Assembly (NCBI GenBank): GCA_031394335.1
Contig: JANMXS010000272.1
Location: forward strand, 1 to 15,236
Direction of reading: 5' to 3'
Length of the DNA stretch: 15,236 bases
Source of the DNA: UKL13-2 sp031394335
GTDB taxonomy: Bacteria > Pseudomonadota > Gammaproteobacteria > Burkholderiales > Usitatibacteraceae
The position numbers and the translations under genes were made by a program. Positions within the stretch are counted from its first letter, which is position 1; each line of letters starts with the position of its first letter. This document shows, one piece after another, positions 1 through 7,179 of the stretch. The notes under the pieces are model-generated. The model did no database searches and was not told the DNA's origin. It was given only the letters and a program-made list of their open reading frames with translations.

Positions 1-315
1 CGACTGGCCACGGTGCTGCTGGAAACGAAGAATTATGATGAAGCGCTGAAGCTGCTCGACACCGTGCGTGATGAGGCTTATATGTCTGCCGCAGCCGACC
101 TCAAGGGTGATATTTTCGCGGTACAGGGTCGCCGCGACGAGGCGCGCGCGGCGTATCAGGTGGCCGTCGACAAGGCCGACGCACGCAATGCGCTCAAGCC
201 GGTTTCACAAGCAAAGCTCGATGCCTATGGTGGTGCGATCGGTGGTGTCGCCGAGGTGAAGAAAGCCGACGACGGCAAGGATACCAAAGCGGCTGACAAG
301 GGAGCGAGCAAGTGA
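1..315 (+). CDS. yfgM: YfgM-like tetratricopeptide protein, C-terminal part (5' end outside window)
   Basis: The frame is open from the first base of the window, so only the last 104 residues are present. They hold a TPR-like helical pair (LLETKNYDEALKLLD, then a stretch ending GRRDEARAAYQVAVDKAD) and finish in a lysine/aspartate/alanine-rich tail. YfgM family proteins are inner-membrane proteins with a periplasmic TPR domain that associate with the SecYEG translocon and periplasmic chaperones; that role is family knowledge. Position directly upstream of bamB and der is the usual place for yfgM, normally after hisS, and supports the call. The stop TGA shares bases with the GTG start of bamB (312-315), so the two are probably translationally coupled. 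An unrelated TPR protein is possible but unlikely given the neighbours. Confidence 0.8.
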   Translation, partial: RLATVLLETKNYDEALKLLDTVRDEAYMSAAADLKGDIFAVQGRRDEARAAYQVAVDKADARNALKPVSQAKLDAYGGAIGGVAEVKKADDGKDTKAADKGASK

Positions 316-1469
316 ACGCGGGCCTGAAGCCGGCTCAGCAGCTTGCTGCTGTTGCCAGATCCGCGGCCGCTTTGCTGGCGCTGGTCACGCTGACTGGCTG
401 CGGCCTGTTCGGCAGCAGCAAGCCAAAACCGCCGGAACTGCCCGAGCTGAAAAATTCGGCGCTCAGTATCGAATGGTCGGCGAGTGCCGGCAAGTCGTCC
501 GGGTTCATGTTCCAGCCCGGCTTTGCCGACAAGCTGGTCTATGCCGCCAGCTACGATAGCGGTGTATATGCGTTTGCGGAAGAAGGCGGACGCGAGGTCG
601 CACGCATCGATACCAAGGTGCCGCTGACTGCCGGTGTGGGCGTCGCCGACAATATCGTCGTAGCCGTCAGTAATAAGGGCGAGGTATTGGCGCTTGATCC
701 CGCCGGCCGGCCATTGTGGAAGGCGCAGATCAGCGGTGAAGTGCTGGCCGCGCCAACCATCGCCGGGGGCTATGTGCTGGTGCGTACTGCCGACGGCCGC
801 CTGTTTGCGCTCAATCGTATCGACGGTAAACGCAAATGGGTTTATCAGCGACCGCCACCGTCACTGACCTTGCGCACCAGTGCGGGAGTAGTCGTGAACC
901 GCGGCACAATTTACGCGGGATTCGCCGGCGGCAAGGTGGTTGCCATCGAGCTGGAAAGCGGCAAACCGACCTGGGAGGCGACGATTTCGGTAGCGCGTGG
1001 TGCGACCGAGCTTGAGCGCATTGCCGACGTCGGCGGCCTGCCGGTGGTGGATGAGTCGCGCGTGTGCGCGGCGGTGTATCAGGGCCGTATTGGCTGCGTG
1101 GAAACGCTTAACGGAAACGTGCTGTGGTCCCGCGAAATCTCCAGTTCCGACGGTGTGGCTATCGATGCCAAGTATCTTTATGTATCCGATACCGGCGGCA
1201 ATGTATACGCACTCGATAAAATCAGCGGCGCCACGCTGTGGAAGCAGGAAAAACTGATCCATCGCGACCCGGGTACACCACTGGTGCTCAATGGCAAGGT
1301 GCTGGTCGGCGATGTGAATGGTCTGGTACATCTGTTGTCGCCGGAAAATGGCGAACTGATCGGCCGTGTGGCCACCGATGGCAGCCGCATAGTCGCGTTG
1401 CTGCAGAACAGCGGCCGCGCCATTGCGCAAACCGCCCGTGGCGGCGTGTTCTCTCTCAAGGTACAGTAA
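312..1469 (+). CDS. bamB: Outer membrane assembly lipoprotein BamB
   Basis: Encodes a 385-residue lipoprotein of the BAM complex, which inserts beta-barrel proteins into the outer membrane from the periplasmic side. Residues 16-29 form a hydrophobic signal peptide ending in lipobox L-T-G-C, so lipidation is expected at Cys30. The rest is a beta-propeller built from PQQ-like blades, visible as recurring G-x-(V/L)-x-A-L-(D/N)-x-x-(S/N)-G-x-x-x-W patterns (for example ALDKISGATLWKQ and FALNRIDGKRKWVYQ). Length matches the family. The GTG start is chosen because a strong AAGGGAG ribosome-binding site lies 7 nt upstream (298-304); it overlaps the yfgM stop. The order yfgM-bamB-der is the conserved one. 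Recognition is secure. Confidence 0.95.
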   Translation: MNAGLKPAQQLAAVARSAAALLALVTLTGCGLFGSSKPKPPELPELKNSALSIEWSASAGKSSGFMFQPGFADKLVYAASYDSGVYAFAEEGGREVARIDTKVPLTAGVGVADNIVVAVSNKGEVLALDPAGRPLWKAQISGEVLAAPTIAGGYVLVRTADGRLFALNRIDGKRKWVYQRPPPSLTLRTSAGVVVNRGTIYAGFAGGKVVAIELESGKPTWEATISVARGATELERIADVGGLPVVDESRVCAAVYQGRIGCVETLNGNVLWSREISSSDGVAIDAKYLYVSDTGGNVYALDKISGATLWKQEKLIHRDPGTPLVLNGKVLVGDVNGLVHLLSPENGELIGRVATDGSRIVALLQNSGRAIAQTARGGVFSLKVQ

Positions 1470-1540
1470 TCAACCCCGCAATCAAGTCGCGCGGCCAATA
1501 AGTCTTCAGGGCCTTCAGGCCCAGCCGCGAGCATCAATCT

Positions 1541-1571
1541 GCGCCGCATATCCGTGATCGGGATGCGGCGC
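1541..1571 (+). promoter_or_regulatory. Nine-bp hairpin in the der leader
   Basis: GCGCCGCAT (1541-1549) is perfectly complementary to ATGCGGCGC (1563-1571), leaving a 13-nt loop. It sits in the bamB-der gap and ends 12 nt before the der ATG at 1584. No T-run follows, so it is not a plain intrinsic terminator. The in-frame alternative starts GTG 1554 and ATG 1563 fall inside it, which favours the 1584 start. A role in der translation is inference. Confidence 0.4.
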
Positions 1572-1583
1572 CGTCAGAAAAAA

Positions 1584-2708
1584 ATGAAACCTACCATCGT
1601 CATCGTCGGTCGACCCAATGTCGGCAAATCCATGCTCTTCAATCGCCTCACGAAAACGCGTGATGCGATTGTGGCCGACATGCCGGGCCTTACCCGCGAT
1701 CGCCACTATGGCCATGGCAAGGGTGCCTCGCGCCCCTACCTCTGCGTCGATACCGGCGGCTTCGAGCCAGTGGTGACCGAGGGCATCCTGCATGAAATGG
1801 CCAAGCAGACGCTGCAGGCGATCGCTGAAGCCGATGCGATCATTTTCGTGGTCGATGGACGGCAGGGCGTAGTGCCGCACGACAAAATTATCGCCGAGCG
1901 ACTGCGTCGCGACGCGCAGGGCCGTGGCATTCCGATTGCGCTTGCCGTCAACAAGGTCGAAGGCATGGACGAAGCGGTTGTTACTGCCGAGTTCCATGAG
2001 TTGGGTCTGGGGGACCCGGTCGGCATTTCGGCGGCACACGGCGAAGGCACCCGCCAGCTGATCGAAGACGTACTCGTGCATTTTCCCGAGGCCGAAGAGG
2101 ATCTCGGCACCGACACGCCGCGCATCGCCATCGTTGGCCGCCCCAATGTCGGCAAGTCCACCCTGGTCAACCGCCTGCTGGGCGAAGAGCGCGTCATTGC
2201 CTTTGACGAACCTGGTACTACACGCGATTCAATTTATATTCCGCTGACGTACCACGACAAGAACTACACCCTGATCGATACCGCCGGTATCCGGCGCAAG
2301 GGCAAGGTATTCGAGTCAGTCGAAAAATTTTCCGTCATCAAGACCCTGCAGGCCATTGAAGATGCACATGTTGTGGTGTTGTTGATGGACGCACGGCAGG
2401 AAATTTCCGATCAGGATGCGCATATCGCCGGCTTCATTCTGGAATCCGGACGCGCGGTGGTGGTCGGCATCAACAAATGGGACAATCTTGACGATTACAC
2501 CCGCGACCAGATCAAGGCGGGCTTTGACCGAAAACTGCATTTCCTGAGTTTTGCCGATATGCATACCGTATCGGCCAAGGACGGCATGGGCATGGCGCCG
2601 CTGTTCAAATCGATCGATATTGCGTTCGCCGCCGCCATGGCCAAGCTGTCGACGCCAAAGTTGACCCGCGCGCTGATGCGGCCACCGCCGCGCACCAGCC
2701 GCCGATGA
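1584..2708 (+). CDS. der: Ribosome-assembly GTPase Der (EngA), both G domains; reading frame ends early
   Basis: Der carries two tandem GTPase domains and a C-terminal KH-like domain and is needed for maturation of the 50S subunit. G domain 1: G1 GRPNVGKSM (residues 9-17), G3 DTGGF (56-60), G4 NKVE (123-126). G domain 2: G1 GRPNVGKST (185-193), G3 DTAGI (232-236), G4 NKWD (297-300). The ATG at 1584 is chosen because the family begins with M-K-P just before the first G1; GTG 1554 is in frame but lies in a hairpin. There is no clear ribosome-binding site. Homology to Der continues to ALM (2676-2678), then the frame runs into unrelated PPPRTSRR and a stop at 2706-2708. The missing C-terminal domain lies in the -1 frame directly after. 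Met17 replaces the usual Thr after GKS. Confidence 0.9.
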   Translation: MKPTIVIVGRPNVGKSMLFNRLTKTRDAIVADMPGLTRDRHYGHGKGASRPYLCVDTGGFEPVVTEGILHEMAKQTLQAIAEADAIIFVVDGRQGVVPHDKIIAERLRRDAQGRGIPIALAVNKVEGMDEAVVTAEFHELGLGDPVGISAAHGEGTRQLIEDVLVHFPEAEEDLGTDTPRIAIVGRPNVGKSTLVNRLLGEERVIAFDEPGTTRDSIYIPLTYHDKNYTLIDTAGIRRKGKVFESVEKFSVIKTLQAIEDAHVVVLLMDARQEISDQDAHIAGFILESGRAVVVGINKWDNLDDYTRDQIKAGFDRKLHFLSFADMHTVSAKDGMGMAPLFKSIDIAFAAAMAKLSTPKLTRALMRPPPRTSRR

Positions 2709-2989
2709 ACGGCCTGCATCGCCCGAAGCTGCGCTATGCACACCAGGGGGGGCACAACCCGCCGATCGTGGTGGTGCATGGTTCAGGTCTGGACGGTCTG
2801 GCCGGCAGCTACATCCGCTACCTCGAGAACGCTTTCCGCGATGCGTTCAAGCTGAAAGGGACGCCCCTGCGCGTCGAACTCAAGAAGGGCCACAACCCGT
2901 ACGCGGATCGCAAACCACAGGTGCTGACGGCCAGCCAGGAAAACCAGCGTCGCCGCGGGCGAATTCGCATGAAACGCAAATTTGCTTGA
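2705..2989 (+). CDS. der: C-terminal KH-like domain of Der, in the -1 frame relative to the GTPase part
   Basis: This 94-residue frame begins MNGLHRPKLRYAHQGG and contains NPPIVVVHGSGLD, GTPLRVELKKGHNPYADRK and a basic end (RRRGRIRMKRKFA). These are the hallmarks of the Der C-terminal KH-like RNA-binding domain. Read backwards in the same frame, codons from 2678 give A-A-T-A-A-H-Q-P-P, which joins smoothly to the ALM ending at 2678 if one G is restored in ATG(G)CG. The rebuilt protein would be 468 residues, a normal Der length. The ATG at 2705 overlaps the upstream TGA as ATGA, so re-initiation could in principle make this as a separate polypeptide, but there is no ribosome-binding site. A single-base sequencing or assembly error is the simplest explanation, since Der is generally essential. 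Confidence 0.85.
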   Translation: MNGLHRPKLRYAHQGGHNPPIVVVHGSGLDGLAGSYIRYLENAFRDAFKLKGTPLRVELKKGHNPYADRKPQVLTASQENQRRRGRIRMKRKFA

Positions 2990-3013
2990 AAAAAACCGGT
3001 TCGTCACTATTTA
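2985..3013 (+). promoter_or_regulatory. Possible heat-shock (sigma-32-type) promoter for hfq
   Basis: CTTGAAA (2985-2991) matches the sigma-32 -35 consensus. After 13 nt comes CACTATTTA (3005-3013), which fits the CCCCATnTA -10 consensus at six of eight defined positions. It overlaps the der stop codon and would give an hfq mRNA with a leader of about 210 nt. E. coli hfq also has heat-shock promoters, which makes the match plausible, but this rests on motif reading only. Confidence 0.4.
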
Positions 3014-3025
3014 CGTAGAATAGTG
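3005..3025 (+). promoter_or_regulatory. Operator-like inverted repeat in the der-hfq gap
   Basis: CACTATT (3005-3011) and its exact inverse AATAGTG (3019-3025) flank a 7-nt centre containing the palindrome TACGTA. The left arm coincides with the -10 region of the candidate hfq promoter and the right arm with the expected start site. That placement suits an operator better than a terminator; no T-run follows. No regulator is identified. Confidence 0.3.
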
Positions 3026-3230
3026 CTGGGAATCTTGCTGTCTTGTTTCCGTTCGCAGCTATTGAGCGGCGGCAAATTTCCTGAACCCCGGAACCCGGAC
3101 CGTATTTTGCTGTCTCTCACGCTGCCGCAATGCGTGGATAGCGGATTTCACCGGATTCGGCTATAAATGTACCTTCCCATCCGGTGCTTTTTGCAGCCCC
3201 GGACCTAACCAAAAGCTGGAGAATAAGAAT

Positions 3231-3470
3231 ATGAGCGCCAAAGGGCAACTATTACAAGACCCGTTCCTGAACATACTGCGTAAGGAACACGTCCCAGTCT
3301 CGATTTACCTTGTGAACGGCATCAAGCTGCAGGGCCAGATCGAATCGTTCGACCAGTACGTGGTGTTGCTGAAAAACACCGTCACGCAAATGGTCTACAA
3401 GCACGCGATTTCGACGGTGGTGCCGGCCCGTCCTGTCACGGTACCTTTTGATCCGCCAGCTGACGGCTGA
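3231..3470 (+). CDS. hfq: RNA chaperone Hfq
   Basis: Encodes the 79-residue Sm-like protein that forms a hexamer, binds small RNAs and mRNAs, and promotes their pairing. The sequence follows the family closely: GQLLQDPFLN (5-14), the Sm1 strand region VPVSIYLVNGIKLQGQIESF (21-40) and the Sm2 motif YKHAIS (56-61). Gln9, Lys57 and His58 correspond to the proximal U-rich RNA site, Tyr26 to the distal A-rich site, and R17-K18-E19 to the rim patch. The disordered tail after the Sm core is short, as usual in betaproteobacteria and shorter than in E. coli. A GGAGAA ribosome-binding site (3218-3223) lies 7 nt before ATG. A 241-nt gap upstream leaves room for its own promoter. It begins the conserved hfq-hflX-hflK-hflC cluster. 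Confidence 0.98.
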   Translation: MSAKGQLLQDPFLNILRKEHVPVSIYLVNGIKLQGQIESFDQYVVLLKNTVTQMVYKHAISTVVPARPVTVPFDPPADG

Positions 3471-3570
3471 GATTCGTCGACGAGGTCAGTTGGGGCGGGC
3501 TGAAGACCGCGGCCTTTCAGTTGCGAGTTGCGGCAAAATCAGGCTTTGGTGCGCCACGACGATGCGCTTC

Positions 3571-3654
3571 CATCACGTCTACAGTGATGCTGATGTTCAA
3601 TGCGGCAATGGAAGGTTGCTGAGTTCACTCCGCGTCCGCCGGCAGTTGCGGCGG
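3571..3654 (+). other. Two small hairpins in the hfq-hflX gap
   Basis: The 202-nt gap between hfq and hflX shows no convincing reading frame. It holds CATCAC/GTGATG (3571-3576 with 3584-3589) and CCGCCG/CGGCGG (3636-3641 with 3649-3654), each with a 7-nt loop. Neither is followed by a T-run. The second ends 18 nt before the hflX ATG, which has no recognisable ribosome-binding site. Function unknown. Confidence 0.3.
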
Positions 3655-3672
3655 TTGCTCACGTCATAACCG

Positions 3673-4890
3673 ATGAAACCCAATTTTGCCCAATCTGCTG
3701 CACCCAAAGGCGCTGCCGTTCTGGTCGGTATCGATTTCCACGATGCCTTCTTCGAAGCGCAGCTTGAAGAAGCGGTCGAGCTGATTTCGAGTGCAGGCGC
3801 GTTGGTCGCCGACACCATTACCGGCAAGCGCTACAAGCCTGACCCGGCGACCTTCGCCGGCAGTGGCAAGGTGGAAGAAATCGCCGAAGCGGTCAAGGAC
3901 GCCGATGCATCGCTGGTGGTGTTCAATCACCAGCTGTCACCGATTCAAATCCGCAACGTTGAAAAAATCGTCGGCGTGCGCGTGATCGACCGCACCGATC
4001 TGATCCTGGATATTTTTGCACAGCGCGCGCGCTCGGCGGAAGGCAAGCTGCAGGTTGAACTTGCACAGATGCAGCATTTGCTGACGCGCCTGGTACGCGG
4101 CTGGACCCACCTGGAGCGCCAGCGCGGCGGTATTGGCGTTCGCGGCGGCCCCGGCGAATCCCAGCTCGAGATCGACCGGCGTCTGGTCGGCGAAAGCATC
4201 AAGAAGCTCAAGGACCGCCTGAAAAAGCTCGAACGCCAGCGCACTACCCAGCGAAATGCACGCCGCCGCGCCGGCACCTTCTCGGTATCGATCGTCGGCT
4301 ATACGAACGCGGGCAAGTCCACCCTGTTTAACCGGTTGACGCGCTCCGGCGCCTATGTTGCCGACCAGCTGTTCGCGACGCTCGATACCACCACGCGCCG
4401 CCTGTTTATCGCGCCATCGGTCAATGTCGCACTTTCCGACACGGTAGGCTTTATTCGCAATCTGCCGCACAGCCTGGTCGCCGCCTTCCACGCTACCCTG
4501 ACCGAAGCGGTTGAGGCGGATGTACTGCTGCACGTGGTGGATGCGTCAAATCCCCTGTGCGATGAGCAGATTGCTGAAGTCAACAAGGTGCTGGCTGAAA
4601 TCGGCGCGGACGATATTCCGCAAGTGATTGTCTACAATAAAATCGATCGGCTGGAAGGTTTGCCGCCGGCCACGGCCTTGCGCAATGAGGATGGTAATAT
4701 CTCCGAGTTGCGGGTCAGTGCCGCGACGGGAAGCGGGATGGACCTGCTGCGGGATACGATTCGGGAGCATGCAGAAAATACCAGTCCTGCTGTGCGTCCC
4801 GATTATGGAGACGCGGCAATAGTGCAGGATGAAGCAATTTTGATTGACCAAGCGCATTCACATGAAATTGCGCACCTCGGAGTGGACTAA
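3673..4890 (+). CDS. hflX: Ribosome-associated GTPase HflX
   Basis: A 405-residue GTPase that binds ribosomes and, in E. coli, splits stalled or heat-damaged 70S particles. The N-terminal HflX domain (about 15-120) includes TITGKRYKPDPATFAGSGKVEEI. A linker with GGIGVRGGPGESQLEIDRR and a basic coiled coil (KKLKDRLKKLERQR) follows. The G domain has G1 GYTNAGKST (209-217), switch region FATLDTTTRR, G3 DTVGF (256-260) and G4 NKID (322-325). An in-frame TAA at 3667-3669 makes ATG 3673 the first possible start; no clear ribosome-binding site is visible. The hfq-hflX-hflK-hflC order is the standard one. The name is historical: HflX is not part of the HflKC membrane complex. Confidence 0.97.
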   Translation: MKPNFAQSAAPKGAAVLVGIDFHDAFFEAQLEEAVELISSAGALVADTITGKRYKPDPATFAGSGKVEEIAEAVKDADASLVVFNHQLSPIQIRNVEKIVGVRVIDRTDLILDIFAQRARSAEGKLQVELAQMQHLLTRLVRGWTHLERQRGGIGVRGGPGESQLEIDRRLVGESIKKLKDRLKKLERQRTTQRNARRRAGTFSVSIVGYTNAGKSTLFNRLTRSGAYVADQLFATLDTTTRRLFIAPSVNVALSDTVGFIRNLPHSLVAAFHATLTEAVEADVLLHVVDASNPLCDEQIAEVNKVLAEIGADDIPQVIVYNKIDRLEGLPPATALRNEDGNISELRVSAATGSGMDLLRDTIREHAENTSPAVRPDYGDAAIVQDEAILIDQAHSHEIAHLGVD

Positions 4891-5018
4891 GTATGTTGCG
4901 ATCATTTGATCGAAGCCTGTTGTTGTGGCCGCTGGCCGCGACGGTATATCCGTTCGCGCTGTTGAAATATAAAATTGACGCACGGCGCTTCGCGCGCGGT
5001 GATGCGACGGAGATGTCG

Positions 5019-6209
5019 ATGAACGATCCGCAATGGGGCAAGCGCGGCGGCAACAAGGATAGCGAGGGACCGCCGGACCTCAATGAAATCTTCGACAAGC
5101 TGAACAAAAAGCTCGGCGGTCTGTTTGGCAGCAATCGCAATGGCGGCAGCGACAACAATTCCGGTGGGCCCAGCAAGGCGGCCATGGGTGGCGGCTTTGC
5201 GCTCGCGGCCGGTCTGGCGGTTGCGGTGTGGCTGGCCAGCGGTTTTTACATCGTGGAAGAGGGCAAGCGCGGCATCGAGCTGCGCCTTGGCCGATACACG
5301 CAGACCACCATGCCCGGTCCGCGCTGGCGCATTCCGTATCCGATCGAGACTGTCGAAATCGTTGACGTGTCGCAGGTTCGCGCGATCGAGGTTGGCCATC
5401 GCAACAACCAGAAGACCAAGATGAAGGAAGAGGCGCTGATGCTCACTGAGGATCAGAATATCGTCGACGTGCAGTTTGCGGTTCAGTACATCCTGAAAAG
5501 CCCGGAAGAATTTCTGTTCAACAACCGCGACCCGCAGGAAGCCGTGCGCCAGGTTGCCGAGACCGCAATGCGCGAGATCGTCGGCAAGAGCAAGATGGAT
5601 TTTGTGCTCTACGAGGGGCGTGCCGACATCGGCGCGCGCGCGAAGTTATTGATGCAGTCGATTCTGGATCGTTACAAGACCGGCATCCAGATCTCTACGG
5701 TGACCATGCAAAACGCCCAGCCGCCGGAGCAGGTGCAGGGCAGTTTTGACGATGCGGTGCGTGCCAAGCAGGATCGTGAACGCCTCAAGAACGAGGGCGA
5801 GGCCTATGCCAATGACATTCTGCCCAAGGCCAAGGGCGCCGCCGCGCGCTTGACCGAAGAGGCGCAGGGCTACAAGCAGCGGGTGATCGCGAATGCACAG
5901 GGCGACGCCTCGCGCTTCTCGCAAACCCTTACCGAGTATGAAAAGGCGCCCGGTGTTACGCGTGAACGCATGTATCTCGACGTGATGCAGCAGATCATGC
6001 AAAGCACCAGCAAGGTGTTGATCGATCAGAAGGGCGGGCAGAATCTGCTTTATCTGCCGCTCGACAAGATTATCCAGATGACGGCCCAACCCGGCGGGCC
6101 GGCCACCAGCGATAACTCGACGCCGCGCAACGTGACGCCTGCAACCGAGGTACCGCCGGCGACAGTACCGCCCGATACCTCGCGCGCCAGTGCGCTGCGC
6201 AACCGCTAA
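5019..6209 (+). CDS. hflK: SPFH-domain membrane protein HflK, FtsH protease modulator
   Basis: HflK and HflC form the large periplasmic assembly that encloses and restrains the membrane protease FtsH. The 396-residue form begins MNDPQWGKRGG, the usual betaproteobacterial start, with GGAG (5009-5012) 6 nt before ATG 5019. A glycine-rich cytoplasmic N-terminus with PPDLNEIFDKLNKKLGGLFG precedes one transmembrane helix (about 57-78). The SPFH/band-7 domain follows (from ASGFYIVEEGKRGIELRLG), then an Ala/Glu/Gln-rich coiled coil (about residues 250-310) and a Pro/Thr-rich tail. The frame is open back to an ATG at 4893, 2 nt after the hflX stop, which would add 42 residues (MLRSFDRSLLLWPLAA...) not typical of HflK; that ATG lacks a ribosome-binding site. 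Confidence 0.95.
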   Translation: MNDPQWGKRGGNKDSEGPPDLNEIFDKLNKKLGGLFGSNRNGGSDNNSGGPSKAAMGGGFALAAGLAVAVWLASGFYIVEEGKRGIELRLGRYTQTTMPGPRWRIPYPIETVEIVDVSQVRAIEVGHRNNQKTKMKEEALMLTEDQNIVDVQFAVQYILKSPEEFLFNNRDPQEAVRQVAETAMREIVGKSKMDFVLYEGRADIGARAKLLMQSILDRYKTGIQISTVTMQNAQPPEQVQGSFDDAVRAKQDRERLKNEGEAYANDILPKAKGAAARLTEEAQGYKQRVIANAQGDASRFSQTLTEYEKAPGVTRERMYLDVMQQIMQSTSKVLIDQKGGQNLLYLPLDKIIQMTAQPGGPATSDNSTPRNVTPATEVPPATVPPDTSRASALRNR

Positions 6210-6228
6210 TCGACGCCAGGATACGACC

Positions 6229-7107
6229 ATGCAAAAGAATTTTCCCGTATTTGCCATCGGTGCCGCGCTATTGCTGCTGCTTATTGTCATGTCTGCCTAC
6301 ACGGTGGATCAGCGCCAGGCGGCGATCCGTTTCCGCCTCGGTGAAGTGGTAGCGATCCAGACCGAACCCGGTCTTTATTTCAAAGTGCCACTGGTTGAAA
6401 ACATCCGCCTATACGACACCCGTATCCAGACACTTGATGCCAAGGATGCCGAGCGCATCCAGACCAAGGAAAAGAACAACGTTCTGGTCGATTCCTTCGT
6501 CAAATACCGCATCATCGACGTCAAACAGTTTTTTGTGTCGACCGGCGGCGACCTGACGCGTGCCGAAGTGCGCCTGTCGCAAAGCGTGAATGACGATCTG
6601 CGCGCCGAGTTCGGTCAACGTACATTGGCCGAGGTGATTTCCGGTGAACGCGACAAGATCATGTCGAACTTGCGTCTCAAGACTGACAAGGACGCGCGCA
6701 GTATCGGCATCGAGGTGCTCGACGTACGCCTGAAGCGCGTCGACCTGGTGCCCGAGATCAGCGCCGACGTTTACCGGCGCATGGATTCGGAGCGCAAGCG
6801 GGTGGCCAATGAGCTGCGTTCCACCGGTTCGGGCGAGGCAGAAAAAATTCGCGCCGACGCCGAGCGGCAACGCGATATCATCATCGCCGAAGCCTACCGC
6901 GAAGCGCAGAAGGTCAAGGGCGATGGCGATGCCCAGGCCTCGAAGATTTATGCGCAGGCGTTCAGCAAGAACCCCGAGTTCTATTCCTTTTACCGCAGCA
7001 TGGATGCGTACCGGAACAGCTTCCGCAATCGCAGCGATGTGATGGTTCTGGAACCCAATTCCGATTTCTTCAAATATCTGAAGAATCCCAACAAGGGCAA
7101 GAAATAA
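6229..7107 (+). CDS. hflC: SPFH-domain membrane protein HflC, FtsH protease modulator
   Basis: Partner of HflK in the complex that controls access of membrane substrates to FtsH. The protein is 292 residues, the normal size. It opens with a signal-anchor helix (about 5-23, FPVFAIGAALLLLLIVMSAY), followed at once by the SPFH domain (TVDQRQAAIRFRLGEVV, EPGLYFKVPLVENIRLYDTR, then DSFVKYRIIDVKQFF). A charged coiled coil with repeated E-A-E-K-I-R-A-D-A-E-R-Q type sequence and a conserved FYSFYRSMDAYRNSF near the end complete it. ATG 6229 is chosen because AGGA (6218-6221) lies 7 nt upstream; an in-frame start further up would fall inside hflK. The 19-nt gap to hflK implies co-transcription. A terminator follows at 7180-7214. 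Confidence 0.97.
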   Translation: MQKNFPVFAIGAALLLLLIVMSAYTVDQRQAAIRFRLGEVVAIQTEPGLYFKVPLVENIRLYDTRIQTLDAKDAERIQTKEKNNVLVDSFVKYRIIDVKQFFVSTGGDLTRAEVRLSQSVNDDLRAEFGQRTLAEVISGERDKIMSNLRLKTDKDARSIGIEVLDVRLKRVDLVPEISADVYRRMDSERKRVANELRSTGSGEAEKIRADAERQRDIIIAEAYREAQKVKGDGDAQASKIYAQAFSKNPEFYSFYRSMDAYRNSFRNRSDVMVLEPNSDFFKYLKNPNKGKK

Positions 7108-7168
7108 TCGCCTGACGTTGCGAAACAAGGAATGACGCGGCAGTTCCAACGTATCAGCCACATTCGCG

Positions 7169-7174
7169 TATAAT
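7169..7174 (+). promoter_or_regulatory. Perfect -10 hexamer (TATAAT) directly before the hflC terminator
   Basis: TATAAT occurs at 7169-7174 in a GC-rich setting. The best -35 is poor (TTCCAA at 7144-7149, 19-nt spacer). A start about 7 nt downstream would fall on the first base of the terminator stem. It could drive the DUF2065-hisZ-purA genes; motif evidence only. Confidence 0.35.
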
Positions 7175-7179
7175 TCTGC

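Noticed and set aside
1509..1522. GGGCC/GGCCC hairpin after bamB as a terminator
   Set aside because: The stem is only 5 bp and no T-run follows; bamB and der are expected to be co-transcribed.
1554..1583. GTG 1554 or ATG 1563 as the der start
   Set aside because: The extra residues are not seen in Der proteins, and both codons lie in or beside a strong hairpin; the family start M-K-P fits ATG 1584.
3162..3167. TATAAA upstream of hfq as a sigma-70 -10 element
   Set aside because: No acceptable -35 lies 16-18 nt upstream (3138-3145 reads ATAGCGGA).
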